DNA of 64,000 nucleotides from contig NC_134368.1 of assembly GCF_035582795.1 (NCBI RefSeq), forward strand, positions 14,118,001 through 14,182,000, read 5' to 3'. The translations under genes were made by a program, and so were the position numbers. Of the stretch, positions 28,212 to 42,115 are shown one piece after another (position 1 is the first letter of the stretch; every line of letters begins with the position of its first letter). The notes below the pieces were generated by a model. That model worked only from the letters and a program-made list of their open reading frames with translations, was not told the DNA's origin and searched no databases. Origin of the DNA: Mycteria americana. Lineage: Eukaryota; Chordata; Aves; Ciconiiformes; Ciconiidae.

Positions 28212-28257
28212 AGACAGATGATGACAAGATAGATGATGACAGATAGATGATGACAAG
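28212..28257. repeat. Short minisatellite of AGATGATGACA units
   Basis: Three copies of AGATGATGACA, separated by short AGAT/GAT spacers, lie in tandem. Confidence 0.8.
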
Positions 28258-31200
28258 GGTGAGGCAGAATCTCTTTGGGGAAGGAGCAGGGCTCAGGGCA
28301 TGGGCGATTCAGATATTTGAGGGACAAAAACAAAGCTAAAATGATTTTTCTAAGTACTGCAGTGCTTCTCAGAAGGTCAGGGACATCAGTACAATGTAGA
28401 CGTACTCTGTAGATGATTTAAAACTTGCAGCATCCATTGCAATAGGGTATTGTAGACTGAGGCACTATCACCAGCGAAGGAGCACATGAGAAAGGGTCTA
28501 AAAGAAAAGTGGACGTGGTGTCTGCATCTTACGTCGAGGCGATGCAGCAAAAAAGTATTTCCTTATCATTCACAATTTCAGCTATAAATATAGCCATAGG
28601 AATCTATTTTCTTTCTTTTATGCTGCTTCTCCCACTGTCTTGATCTTTTCTTTTCCTCTGTAAGCTCAATCTATTGTTCTCACTTGAGATCCAGAGCTGA
28701 TGGCTTGTTTGTTTTCATTGTCAAGTATTGCTTTCTGTTTCATTGCGGTTATCCTTCACTTGTACTTTGAAACAAAGGCACTGTGTAAATAGAGGACAAA
28801 TGATATCCTATAACAAAGCATCTAAGGCTCTTTTGTGTGTTATCATGAATCGTCTTCTATCACCCCATATTGTTGACCAGTTGTGAAACGTAGTACTCTT
28901 TGCTATCAACTGGAATTGGGGACCCAGCACTTCTTCCAAATCACTTTGACGGCTTTTTCCAAGCAAGAATCTTAATCTTCACATCTTTCTGCCAAGGTCC
29001 ACGTCTTGTTTGATGACCATATATCAGCATTCCTCTAGTCTGGCAGGAGGAGGTCCCCAAGTATAGCTAACATCTGATGCCGTTTGAAGAGGTTGTGTGG
29101 TTATAGTGTGACACTTACCAGGTCTGTGTGTTCTCCATTTCTTCTTATATTCTTTTTTAGCTGTGTTTCAGTACAATGTACATTTTCAGAGATCAAAATA
29201 AAAATTTCAAGGGGAGGTGCGTATTTATTGCAAAAGATCTAGACACATTAGCCCTCCCCAGGCAGTACAAAACACAATTTTCTGGTTTATTTTTAGAATG
29301 CTATATGAAGCCCAGGTCTTTTAAAAAAATTGTAAAAGAAATACAGTAATAGGCACCACAGGACAGTAAATACACTAATAATTGATTTATATTTATTTGA
29401 AGATGATTCTTTTAAAGAACAGGTAGATTTTAAAAATGGCAGAGGTGACACCACCAGTTACAGAGCCCAGCAGCTAGTAGCCACTGCTAAACCCTTTGGT
29501 TTAAAGATGACCTCCTTGAGTTACAGAGAAGTCTGTGGACAGGACAGCATGCAGCACTGCTGGGTCTTGGTCCACGCATGGCCCAGTTCATAGCAGGCTC
29601 TGGACATCATCTCACAAGGCAGCAGCCTTCCAGCATGTCTTGTACTGCTCTGTATGAGATGGCTCTGCCTGCACCGATTCCTTCTACAGAAAGCATTTCC
29701 AAGCATACGTATCGGATGTTTTCATCTCTGAGAGGCAAAGTACTAAAGTGGCCAAAATTAAGCTTTACAATAGTAGAAACCTATGTAAAGCTACCTCCTC
29801 TTCCTATTGTCTTGTCCAGACTCTCAAGACCTCGTCTGTGAGGTGGATGGCAGGGGTGATACTTGTCTCCCCTTCCCATTCAGGGGTTAGCAGCCTCGCT
29901 CAGTATTTTCTGAAGCACAGTTATCACTACCTGCACGCTGCTGTCAGCAACCACGTTCCTGATACCCCAGAAAGCTGATCCAGAGATCCCCTGGATCTCT
30001 CTAACAAGCCTTCCCCCAGCTTTCCTAACTGCACGAAACGCTCCTGTGGAGGAGAACTTAATCCAAAAGTGAGATTGCAGGAGGAGACCCAAATGGACCC
30101 TGGGCTTGCTTGGTGTATGGCAGCATCACACTCATTATCCCAAAAGAATTATTAAACAGATATTTAAAGCTGTTGAACTGTCTCTTGAAGAGCCATCCTT
30201 TCCTAATCAAAGGTATCAGGAAAATAAAAGTATTTGTCCTTCTACATTCAGTAGTGCTGAGCTCTGCAGAGGACAGGCTGCCACAGAGAGATCTTTAGCT
30301 CATGCTTCTGTAGACAAAATTGCACAGAAAGAAAGTTAACATTTCTTCATTTTTATTGCTCTGAAACTGGGAGCAGTGCAAAACCAAACCTAAAGCATAG
30401 CTTTGTTTTATCTGAACCCTGCTGCAAACCAGTCCATTAATAAAGTAATTGGGCATAGCCTGAGCAAATTGGAAGCAAACATTGCTTATATTCAGCTCCT
30501 AATGTGCTCATTCTCTGAGGGCTGAAAGACTGAGCTGCCATGCAGCAGTGCGAGACTGGCTAGAAAGGACTACGTTGTGCTGGCTGAACTGCGAGCCAAC
30601 ATAGCAGCCTCCTCTGTCAAGAGGAGGACAGTTCTTTTGCTTGATTTTTGGGGACTTAGCAGGAGAGAAATGCTTTGGTTTGTTATTTACAAAACAAGCC
30701 ACAGAGCAGCTTTCTGCTGAAAGGCTCCTTCATATTCAGGCAGGAAGAAAACAGGAAGGAAAAGAAGGAGGAAAACGTGGACAGCAGGGTAAAACAAGGA
30801 TACAGCTCAAAATCAGCTGGGGGAAAGTGTCCTTTCCTGCGGCTCTGCCTCGCCCCACTACGCTGCCTTGGCTTTATCCTGCCCTTTGTTGTCTTCCCTG
30901 CCTCTCCAGCTCGCGGGGTTGAGACGATGTGCCTGCAGCGTCTGTTAGCAAGGGCAGGCTGGCAGCGAGGAGCTCTGCTGCCTCGTGACGTGAGAAAGCC
31001 GACAGAGTCTTCCTATCGAGAGACCGGTAGGGCAGTAGCTGGGTTTGCAGGAATTGCACTTGTCCCTGCCAAAATCCTTCTGCCTCTGGCATGATGGCTG
31101 GGAATGATACCAGCCTAAGGTGTGTGGCTTTCAGTAAGGTGGCACGTGGCTGGGCACCCAGCTCCATGTTCAGACCACGTATTCTGCAGTAGCAAAATCA

Positions 31201-32905
31201 AGCAGTTAGCTCTGGAAGATGTTTTCCAGCACCTTAAAAGTGCAGCTCTGGGCTTTCCCTTTCTCCCAGCCCTGGCCCCCGGCTGAGCCCCAAGCAAGGC
31301 ACGTGCCTTTGCCTCTGACTGCAGAGCCCTCAGAGGGCAAACCTAGCATCATCCCTGATTTACTTGAGATCTATTATTTACTGTAGATCCTTCCCAGCTC
31401 CCCTACAGCTGCAGCTCTGTGCTTTCTCTTTCTCCCAGCTGTTTCATTTGGGAAGTCAGTGATAGGGAAGAAGAGCTTATTTTTGTCATGGGAGATTGAA
31501 TATTCATTTCAGACAGACCTCTTAGTACCTGCAGAAAGAGCAGCAGAGGGCACAGGGTCTTTGGCCTTTTACTTGTTCTGCAGGTTTTACTGTTCAGCCT
31601 TTTAAACCTATTAACTTACACTGATGGATATGAAATCTCATGGAGAGTATGGGGGCACTGAGCTAGCTGAGGTCAGCACAGGTGAGGAAGTTAATTCAGA
31701 AACACAAAATTGACTTTTGTGATGTATCGGTGGCTTCCAGAACATCTTCATCCAAAACTACTTGGCGAAAGTGTCTCAGACTTAAATTACAGAGTAGGGT
31801 TTGGGAATGAGGCGGAAGAAGGGAGCTATAATCACTATAACAAGGATTTAGAAGCACTAAGGGAAAACAAATATTTGAACATTAAAATGCTTCCAAAGCA
31901 AACCCACAATCTCGGGATTTCAAGCCTTCATTTTAGGTAGAAAGGCTAAAATGTGGCAGTGACCTGGTTGGTTCAGTCTCTCTGTGCTTGTACTTACATC
32001 CTAGAGGGGAAGTTCCTGGCTCTCGCAGCACTTCTCTGCTCAGCTTTCTTATCCATTTCTTTTCAGGAACCTTTTGTTCTTTCTGAACGCAATAGTCAAT
32101 AGCTACCTAATACTTCAGAGACCTACTTCTGCTTGTCATAAAACAAAAGAAAATGTTATTGGCAATTGCATCTAAATAGAAAGCTATAAAATCATAAGGA
32201 AAAAAAATCAGTACATTTATTTGGATATAATGGAAAGGTTTACTAGGCAAAATCAAACCTATTTATAGAATATTCTGGTGCGTAGTCCTGCAGCATAATA
32301 TGGTGTATGCACCTATTGATCACCTGCTGGAGAGTAGCAGAGCTGTGCCCTTAAGAAATGAAGTTTTCTCTCCCTTCAGACCATAAGCAGCTGTGACCCA
32401 GAGGTTTTCAGGTTGGTACAGGAGTAAAAAAAAAATTATTGACTAGGAAGGAAAAAGAAAGGAATGAGTCCGGGGAAGAAAATGGCCTGAAAAAGCTGTA
32501 CAAAAGCATAGTCAATTAGCTGCTGGAATGACTAATTTCCAGGTGGGTGGATCTGAGCAGACTGCAGAAACCTGTGTTAAGCCCCAAGGCTCTGCTCCTA
32601 GCACATGGGAAAGGTATCTCAGAAAGGGACCCAAAAGCGAGGGTCCGTCTGTCGGGGAGCTGCATGCACGCAGGCGGCAGGTGATGTCCCAGAGGACACA
32701 GGGCAAGCTCCGAACCTCACCTGGGCTGCAGCCGTGAACCCTCTTTAGCAAAACAGAGATCTCGATCCTTCCTTCCAGGTATCTGAGCAGGAGTCAGCTT
32801 TTTTTTTCATTTAAGAGCTTCGCTGAGCACTGCTGAGTGGTTAGGGTGGGGGAGACTTTCACTGTGCTGGTGGTGGGCTGAGCATGACCTGCCATCTTAC
32901 AGGGC

Positions 32906-32929
32906 AGGAGGAGGAGGAGGAGGAGGAGA
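32906..32929. repeat. (GGA)8 microsatellite
   Basis: A near-perfect trinucleotide run. A (TCC)n run of similar size lies 500 bp downstream at 33421-33438, so the two are inverted relative to each other. Confidence 0.9.
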
Positions 32930-33420
32930 TGCTCCCTCTCCTCCTCTGCTGAAACCTTTTCAGCCTGTTGCAGAGAACATGGCCCAAGAGAGAGGACCAG
33001 AGCAGTGACCACAGCTCTACCATTTCATGGCTTGGGAACTCGCCTGGCAAAGAGTATCTTTTCGGTTATGCCGGCTGTGTATTTTGTTTTAAATAGTTAT
33101 TGACTAAAATACAAAATCTGCCCTTATAGCGTAGCTGGGACACAAACACCTGCACTGCCGCCTATATACTCCATCTACCCGGCTACAGAGATGTGCTACT
33201 TCTCATGCGCCCTTTTTCAGGCTTCCTCGGCCTCACCGGTCTCTGGCGCGATGGAGGGAGCAGGCGGCAGGTACCCTGGGCCTCCTGCTGCCCCGGCTCC
33301 TGCTATGTAGTGCGCTCAGCTGCCGTGCCTGGGTTTCAGCCAAGGAAAGGTTTGAACGCAATTTCCCAGCTCCTACAGGAGCGTTTCACAGTGTGACTGT
33401 GGCATAAAAGATAGGTAACA

Positions 33421-33438
33421 TCTCCTCCTCCTCCTCCT
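33421..33438. repeat. (TCC)6 microsatellite
   Basis: A trinucleotide run complementary to the GGA run at 32.9 kb. Confidence 0.85.
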
Positions 33439-36400
33439 CTACCCACCTCTTACAAGGAAACCAGCAGCTAAAATGTATTTTGTAAAGAGCTTGATCTTGG
33501 CACTGTAGGTCAAGTGTTGAAGGTGCACATTGCTAGCGTGGGATGCTCGGAGGGCTTGGGGAGAGAAATGTCCAGTTTCCAGCCCCAAACTGGATTTACT
33601 GGGGAGATAAACACTATGCTTGACTGGGTGAATTATTTTTTTTCCGTGAGCCCCAGTGAACTTGAAGGTAAAATAATGAGGAACCTTCCCAAGTAAAACC
33701 ACAAAGTAAGTGACCACAAGTGACTTCTTGTAAGGGTTAGGTAACATTATGCCTCTTTTCTCCTGTATATACGCTCAAAAATAAGATTTCAATACGTCAT
33801 TTTAAAAACTGAAGAGCCTTGACAGTACCCCACCAAATTTCAAAATGGCAACTGTAAATACTGGAGTATCTTAATCTATAGAAGGTATCTACTGTTAATA
33901 CAAATTTGTATTTCTTCTGTATAGGACAACAAAAGTACCTATTGGCTGGTTTGCCACTTAGCTGACTTTCTGACCTCTGCATTTAAGCCTTGCCTAATTT
34001 GAAACTCATCACAGATGATGATTTCCCATATTGTCATTTGCTAGTAATATCTTTTCCCATATCTTTTATTTTCTGTTAACCAAACTAAGTCAAACATGTG
34101 CTGTCCACAACTGTTAGCTCATATTTGCTGAGCTGCTCTTTATGGTGTCTTTTCCTTTCTCTTACAGCTGCCTATACTGTTTCTTAAATTATCTTGTCCT
34201 ACATAATACATTTAAGCCTAAGAGCTGAGATTAAATGGTAGGTATAAAATCAGGTCTAGCATCTCTGCAGCTTGAACCTTGAATGACAAAAGTTTACCTA
34301 GGGAAGGAAATACACAGTATATTCTGGGTAACCTGTGGGTTCATAGTGAAAATTAATAATACTGGGGAAGAAAATTAATGGATTGAAAGATATTAAAGTG
34401 ATTCTGCTCAAATGCTTTTAGGTTAAATAATATATTCTGAAAAGTCACTTTTGTTTTATGGTAAGGTGGGAGCTATATGTTAATTTCTTTTATTCCTGGA
34501 TCCTTTTCTCTCTGAGGTGTCATCAGTTGAATTTTCAGTACTACATTGAAATGAATATTCATCACTGAGTTACAGCTTTTGAAAGATCTGCAGGGAAAAA
34601 TTAAAAAAAAAAGACCCTTTTCTTCTCCTTCTTTCTGCATCGCTGAACAGGCACGGCTCCCTCTGGTTAGCAAAGCAGCACACAGCACCCGTGTGCTCCT
34701 GGGCATGGTCTTTGGGCTCTCCACGTGTCCCCGCGGGTACCGGTGGGACCAGGTGGCCTAACGAGAGTTAAACACAAAAGTAAGAGCTTGCAGGATTGGG
34801 GCCTGCAGGAGCAATGGGGAAAATAATATCTCACTCCTTTCGTAGCACGCTTGAGCTGGTGGCAAGAGGGATAGCTCAGGTACGCCTTCACGGGATCGAG
34901 GGTGCTTGAGCTCATCACAGTTGGTTGGTACCCATTTTGGGAGGTGGAGCGGTTACAAAGCAGCTTCGTGCTGCTGTGAGCAGAAGTGCAGATAAGCAGA
35001 GTAAAACAAGTCTTCAAATGCCCTACGAGCACAGATAAAACCTGCACAAAATCAGGAAAATGGGCAAAATGGCATTAGAGAGTGAGTGAAATTGCATGGG
35101 TGTCGGACACTGAGGGCAGGAAGTTTAGGAAATAAGAGTGAAATATGAGGTAAATTGCAGTATTGCTTACGATGATATACAGCTCTCGCTGCTGAACAGC
35201 GTGGTTTAAAAATCTGATAGATAAAATAAGGTGAATCTCTCGGCTGACAAGACAGGAGCTTTTCACCAATACGCTTTTTAAAAGAAGTGTTTTAAAAGCA
35301 ATCTCAATGCCGTGTAGAACAATACTACAATAAATTGCGCAAGGGATTTGCAATTTACAAACAAGAGGAAACAACTTTCACGAGGGTGAAATTGGGATGC
35401 TGCAGCTAAACCCTACCGAAAGCCCAAGAGATGGAGCCTCTGCGTGGCTCTCGGCTCCTGCTGCTTCCACTGCGATGGGTGAAATGCTCTCGATGGCACA
35501 TACAGTGTTTGTTTAGAGAGAAGATTGCCATGATATTAAGAACACTTTGACTTTTTTTTAATCTTAACACAAATTCTTAACACAATAATGATACATGGAA
35601 TTTTGGGCTCAGTGGGTAATAAAAAGGCTGCATTTAGTGCCACACAGTGGTAAAAAAAATAATTTCAGTGAGGATGGATATTATGAAGCAATGCAGAGGA
35701 AACCTTTCAGATGCTAATGCTAAACTTGGAAAAGGAAAAATACATTTCAAAAAAATTAGGATACACCAATCAAGTGGTGACAGGTATCACCTAAATTTCC
35801 TCACCCGAGGGTGGTTTATACCACTAGCTAGCTAGATATGCAATATATGAAATTTACCTCTGTAATTTATAACCAACATCCTTTGCAATAAGGAGAGTGC
35901 TTTGCTCATTTATAGCCTTGACAAAATAGTGAGGGATGTGATACTGGAATCTGCCAGCCCTTGCAGGTGATGAGCTGCACAGCAGTCATCGGGCAGGGAC
36001 ATATGGGCTTAGAGCTGTAAAGGTATCTATCTCAAACAACTGAAATATGGAGTAGTCTCTGAAAAAAAGGCTAATTTGGGATTCCTGTATTGGGAAGACT
36101 TTTGCGCATTTTCATAATTAGTAGTTTTCTTGCTCAGGTAGTGCAGAGAAATATTAGTGTTGCCAATAAAGCAAGTAACGTTACTTCTGCAAGTGTAGTA
36201 TGTGTGGTGCAATTCATTTCCGGCCATCCAGGAACTCAGCAACCCTCTGTGTGTTGTTCTGCATGATTTTGTGTCACACTGTCATGTCACAAGGATTTGG
36301 GGACAGAAGGCAGAGCCCTGCTCAAAGGGGTCTGTTGCATGAGCTCAGTCTCTAGCAGCTGGAACGGTGACACACCATTGCTGTCCCTGTCGGCAGGGGA

Positions 36401-38405
36401 CAGGCACGCTCACGCACGCAGGCAAACACACATCCGCAGGCTTTCTGTTTCTCGAGCAGTCTCTTGCTCACAGATACCAGTTTATGAAGTCTGTTAGAGA
36501 ATGAGGAATAACTGATCATTAGTTTTTTGTTGTATGTCTACGCTAAACTGGGAATCTGTTCTCAGCAAGGTGCCAGGGAGAAGGCGTGAATGTGGGCGAC
36601 GCTCGCTAGTTTTTGGTTGCATATTAAGTAGGGTCTCTGTCTGATTTAACCGTGACCACAGGCTAACAACACCCGTTGCAGCGCCGTTTGCAGCTGCACC
36701 AGCAAGCTGCTTCCACTCGTAGCAGTCGTGGCTCTAACGCTTCTGGGGTGGGGGGACCCCTGTGCGGGTATCTGTGCCAGGGACGGTGCTGGTGTGTACA
36801 CCAGCCACACGTAGCGTGAGGGGGACAGGAGGCTCTGACATCTTACCGGGCTTAGACAGCTCTGGGAGGGACAGAGCAACGATCACCGAGGGAAGCCCGG
36901 CCCTTGCATCGTGGTTGCTTGATCTGACCCAACGGCGGCGGGGCAGAGAAGAGCAGAGCCTTTCCTGAAGCAGCCAGCAGTCACAGCCATTAAAAGGTGT
37001 TGGGACACTGAGCCCTTGGTATTAGGAATAAAGTTTTAAGTAGTATTTAGTCAGTACAGCCAAACTAAGGAACAAAATGCATGCCTAGATGAAAGGACAG
37101 CTGTAACGCTTAACACAGGCTGAAATAATCAAATAGGCCCCAAAAGATGAAAATTCATCTTGAAAAAGCATACTTAAACATATGTATGCTTATAGACAGT
37201 TATGAATGGGTCAAACCTGTGGCTTAAATTTAGATTTGGGAAACACAGCGAATCTAAGTTCTTGGTCCAGGTCCAGGTATGCGACTTGACCAGTTAGGTC
37301 ATTGTACCAGGCTTCAACAGGAAGAGGAAAATGTTTCTGCAGTTAAAGCAGCGCTTCGCAGCTACAGAGCTCTTGTTCCTACATTTGCTGGGCAGCGCGG
37401 TCTCCAGCCGGAGCTGCAACACTGCGCAAAAGCATTGTGCAGCTGCACAGGGAGTTGCAGTGCCTCTACCTGCACAGCACATTTGCACGTGCAGTAGGAC
37501 AGGGAATGACTTGACTCTTGGCATAAGATGGGAATAGCACCAAGCAGGACTGTTCTGAAGATAAAAGAACTGAAATTGCTTTATTTTTGCAGTTTGCACT
37601 GGGATGCGAACCTGCAAAGTGCTCCAAAATACCACTTGGTTCAGTCTTGCTCCAGCTGCAGCGTCACAGCTGATGTCTGTTGCCTGCTCCGCCGAAAGCA
37701 AACTCTTCTACTTCTCCGCATGGGTGTTTTTCAGGTAAAGAAGCAAGAGCTGCTGTCAGTAGTCTTGTTTCGTGCAGAAATATTATGGCATGCTATTTGG
37801 GGGGGTATTTAAATTTACTTAAAATAAAATGGTTATAGTGTGCAACCCTACCTACATTGCCAATGGTATAGTAATATTATATTGGTACAAAAGCCTCATC
37901 ATGTTATAGGAAGTAAATCCATCTGAGCTGGGTGAGGTGGTTCACCAGCACATAAAATTGCACAAAATCCTCCATGCTGAAAAAAAAAAAAAAGTGTTTG
38001 GGTTTGTTTTGTTTTTTTAACCAAGAAGGAGCCTACGTGGCAGCGCAGAGCTGAGGGTACCAACGAGGCTCAAAGGCGGTCCCAGTGAGAGCCGTCCCGT
38101 ACAGCCGTGGTGGCACACGCGGGGAGCTGGGCTGCAGTCGCCATCAGCTGAAGCGTGGCAGGCTGCATCCCAGAGATGCTGCTGTCTAAAAGCAGCCTCC
38201 AGCTGACTCGTGGCTTCGGCAGCATTTACCCTTGTGTGGCCTCTGTGCTGGGATGAATATTGAGCCTTTTGGCTAAGAACAGAGTTTGAAAAAGCAGAGA
38301 AAGAGAGAAAATCCTCAGTGAGAGATAGTGGGAGCCGTTAAACCCAGGCTCTTCCACAAAGGAGCAGAAATTAACATTCAAGACAGGGAAGTAAGCACAG
38401 TAGGA

Positions 38406-38411
38406 TTTATT
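38406..38411 (-). terminator. Poly(A) signal of the S100P-like pseudogene
   Basis: AATAAA on the minus strand, about 115 nt after the pseudogene's TAA, a normal distance for an S100 gene. Its survival fits a gene inactivated in place. Confidence 0.5.
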
Positions 38412-38526
38412 TTTACAGGCCGGCATGCTTCTAAACTGCATGGCGGTACATGGAAGCAGTGAAGGGATCCATACCACTAGCATATGGAGCACAGGCAAAG
38501 ACAGCTTCTTGCGAGCAGTTCGACAA

Positions 38527-38683
38527 TTACTTGGCTGCTTTCTGCTCAAAATATTTGTGACAGCAGCAAGTCAGAGCTGCCACAAAGATGACAAATTCTT
38601 TGAAGTCCACTTGGGAATCACCATTTTCAGTTCTTTAAGACTTTCTTGGACACTTTATCAATGGCTTTCTTGTCCTTCCCCGA
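38527..38683 (-). pseudogene. S100P-like pseudogene, second coding exon
   Basis: The acceptor is ttttcttttgcag|TCGGGG. The frame [18 protein letters not shown] hits TGA at once. After allowing for a 5-nt deletion it continues as [18 protein letters not shown] and [11 protein letters not shown], then TAA at 38529-38527. The second EF loop keeps N, D, D and E at positions 3, 5, 9 and 12 but loses its first Asp. Confidence 0.85.
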
Positions 38684-41073
38684 CTGCAAAAGAAAAGGAG
38701 AGGTTGAGGTGAGGGGTGGCACAAACCCTAACGCAGCGTCGTGACTGCCCGTACCCAAACAAGGGCCCTGGTGGGGCTCCGGGCCCTCGCTGAGGAGAGC
38801 AGGGGGCACCTGGGGAGCGTGAGGCTGACGCCAGCTCGGGCACATTGTACCTTTCTGCGGGAGTGTGATGGAGGGGTAACGGGTCCTGCATGCAGCCTTG
38901 CCATAGGCCTGCCTGGAATGTCAGGTTACCACATTTTCTGCTAGTGACACCTTTTTTTTTTTAATTCTCTTCACTTGTTTTGTGCGTTATATCTCTGGGT
39001 ATAAAGCCATGAGTTCCTTTTCACTATGTTTGGCTGAGACAACTGCTCAGTGCCCAGCACGGGACGTGGGCCACATCCCCAGGGAGCCGTACCTCCACCT
39101 GCCCGTCTTGGCAGGAGCTGCACATCTCCTCCTCCTGCTGCCTGAAAAGCACATCCTTCCCGCAGGGACTTGCGCCGCTGCAGGGGTCAGGCCCAGGCAC
39201 GTGGGGAACAGGCAGAGGTTGGGGGGCTCTGGGCGATGGTGGGGACAAGTGTGAGTCCTGGCATCCTGATGGCACGGGCACAGACCTGCATCTTCCCACC
39301 CTCTGCGCAGCGGCAGCGAGCACAGCACTTCCCCCCACCCCGAATCGTACGCTCCCAGGTTTATTACACCTGAGAGCTGTGGTCACGCACCAGCGTGGAG
39401 AGGCACATTTTCTACATGTCAAACCACATTTATCATGGCTAAGCTGTGTAACGCAAAGCCCTGAGGACATTACCCCGCTGAACTAAATGCCATGCGTTCC
39501 CCGTCCGCTCCCATGGGGAGGCTCGGCTGGAGCTCGGGCAGTTTGCAGTTCTGCAAAACAATGTGTTCCTGGGGCAAATGTCAAATTTAAGCTTCATTAA
39601 GCACTGGCACCCCAGCAAAGATGCAAACGGCCTCAAAAGTGCTTCAAGTGCTCCTTCTGGCCTTGGTGCCTGGCCCGAGCTGCTCACAGGAGCTGGCGTC
39701 CGGAAGGCACCTCCTGAAGCAGGCGTGATGCTGGGCTTGAGTTACGGCAGGGAAAAATAGCAGAAAAATCTTTTTCTTTCTAAGTTGCCATAATTCTGAC
39801 GGGCTGACTGAACCAGTACGTTGCGAGGCTGATGTTAAGCGAGGCACCATCCAAGTAAAAAGAGATTTTTTTTTTCTTTTAAATTTTGCCAAAATTAAAA
39901 AAAAAAAAAGTTTTTTTTTCCTGAAGTAGCTTACAGGAGGGCTTTTGGGCTTCAGTCCCGGCACTGATTAACTCCAGTGATTTTAGAAAACGCAGTTTTA
40001 AAAATAAACAGGGGATGGCAGTAGAGACCTATGTAAGGTCGGAAACAACCGTGTGGGTTTTGTTGACGCTAAACAAAAAACAAATCTGGTATTATACTAG
40101 AAAGAAATTATATAGAGTTTTGGAAAATTTCCAGGAATCTAAACTAATGGCTCCCTTAATTGAAATCTGATGGCACTTCTTGATCATGGTCTAATTAACT
40201 AAATTTCTCATTCTGTAATTTCATGTTTCACTTTAAATAGATGCACTTTTAAAATCACTAAAAATTGAACCAGTTCCCTAGATTTGACTGATGAATGTGT
40301 CTGGAAGGTTTTCTTCCTTTTCACTTTGCAAATTACAATCAGTTTTAATTTTATTTTAAATTATTTAGTGAAACATAGGAACTAGTTTTAGCCTCTGAAT
40401 TACTTCTGAAATGCACATGGGAATTATTTTTTTGAAACTCCTTATAACTGAGTCCAATCCTTCAGTCCTGTGGTATGGATTTATTTCTGCCCCTGATTGA
40501 TTCAAGACCTTTCCGGATAGTTGTGAGCTGTGTCGGCTATAACCAATTCTAAGACCAGAAAGATACATGAGTATTTAAAAGACTCTATTTCCCAGACCAT
40601 TCTTGCAAATAAAAAAATATGGATATAAATGTCAGGAAAATGCACATAAAACTTTTTTTCTGAAGTCAGATTTATGTTCTCAGTTTCTTTCTTGCAGTTA
40701 TTAGTCTGCAAGACAGGACATTGTTGGTTTAAATTTATTCTAAGTACTGGCATAAAATGTTGGTTTGTGCCTTTTTTTTTTTTTTTTTCCCTAGAAGGTA
40801 GAATGGGAAAGGGAGATGGAGACTAGAACAGAAGAGGACATTCAGCTCATTATCTTCCTGGAAAATTCCAGTTTTTCCAGCAGTTTCAGGAAATAAGTAG
40901 AGCCCCCTTAGAATTGCGGTTTTGTTGTTGGTTTTGTTTTTCTTTCTGTGTAAGTGCTATAGATCATGGAACATTCAGCTCGATGATCAGGAACAGGAGG
41001 CTTCCTATGATGCTGTTGGGTCACAACCACCGATTTGTTTTACAGAGTTTTTTCAGAGACATTTTCATCTATT

Positions 41074-41089
41074 CCCCCCCCCCCCCCCC
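41074..41089. repeat. Poly-C tract (16 C)
   Basis: An uninterrupted run of C on the plus strand, inside the pseudogene intron. Such a run is prone to length error in sequencing. Confidence 0.9.
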
Positions 41090-41515
41090 ACCCTGAGCCG
41101 TCCAGGTTCTTATGCTGAATATTGCCTCTGTGTTTCATTGTAAGTCATAAATCCAGCAGGCATGGATTTCATACGGTGATTTCATATTGCTTGCATGGAA
41201 AGATACTACATTGTATCAAGTACCCTGGCTGCAGTGCCCTGAAATAGTTGTTTAAAAATTGAATTATGCTGGATACGAAAAGTGGTAGCCACATTTGGAA
41301 TATTTGGTTCTAGGCTTTTGCAATTAAGAATAATAACTGCACAGATAGATAAACATTACTCCTGTGTGGAAAGAACAAGACATTTAAAAGTGTTTTCTGG
41401 ATTTTTAGTGAAGGGAAGCAAATAAAAAACAATTGACAATGAAAAGCATTTTGTCTCCCAGGCAGCTAAAGCTTTTACTATAATATATTAAGCATTTTGA
41501 ATACCTACTAAGAAA

Positions 41516-41520
<5 letters not shown>

Positions 41521-41550
<30 letters not shown>
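41521..41550. repeat. (TA)15 microsatellite
   Basis: A pure TA dinucleotide run of 30 bases, inside the intron of the S100P-like pseudogene. Confidence 0.95.
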
Positions 41551-41554
<4 letters not shown>

Positions 41555-42115
41555 TACTTAAATGTACCTGATGATTACATACAAATCTATGTTGTACAAT
41601 ACTTTTTCAGGTCTTTCTTTTACTATTAAAGACAAATGCAAAACAGTCTGCTCTGAGTTCATCTGTTGTTCTTGTTTATGCACCATTTTGATGTGCATAC
41701 TGAGTATGTAGTATTAATACCTAGAGAAAGTAAGTGTATAAATATTTAGAGAGATTCCCCATCTGCAATCGAGATCTTCAATTGCCGACAACATAAGTGC
41801 CTTCACAGCAGTTGTGACATGACGTGAGCTGATAAATCCAGGGATAAACAGAAGTAGGTGAGTTCTGAAGATGAAACCCAATCTATTTCAAAGCCATTGT
41901 CCTGATAACTGGAGTGATGAATTTAGTAAACAGGGAATGGCCCTGAATGTTAGAATCAGTTTTACACAGTATGTGCAAAGACTTTTTTATTTAAACTTTT
42001 TCTACAAACCACTGCGTATTTCCGGATGTGATTGCCCCTATAATGTATTAAAACCTGCGCCTCCAGGCAGCCCTTGCAGCCGCTACACAGAAATGATGCC
42101 ACACTGTTCTCTTAC

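Larger units (their letters stand above)
24100..38405. other. No supportable gene
   Basis: Non-coding, with simple repeats and one strong inverted repeat listed separately. GC-richer stretches at about 30.8-31.3 kb, 32.5-33.4 kb and 36.3-37.0 kb open several frames at once, as GC-rich random sequence does. Confidence 0.55.

Noticed and set aside
30675-31094. 139-codon plus-strand frame
   Set aside because: Overlapping frames are open on both strands in GC-rich DNA, with no domain.
39024-39470. 148-codon minus-strand frame with several cysteines
   Set aside because: It is in a GC-rich stretch where other frames are open too. There is no recognisable domain and no convincing splice context.
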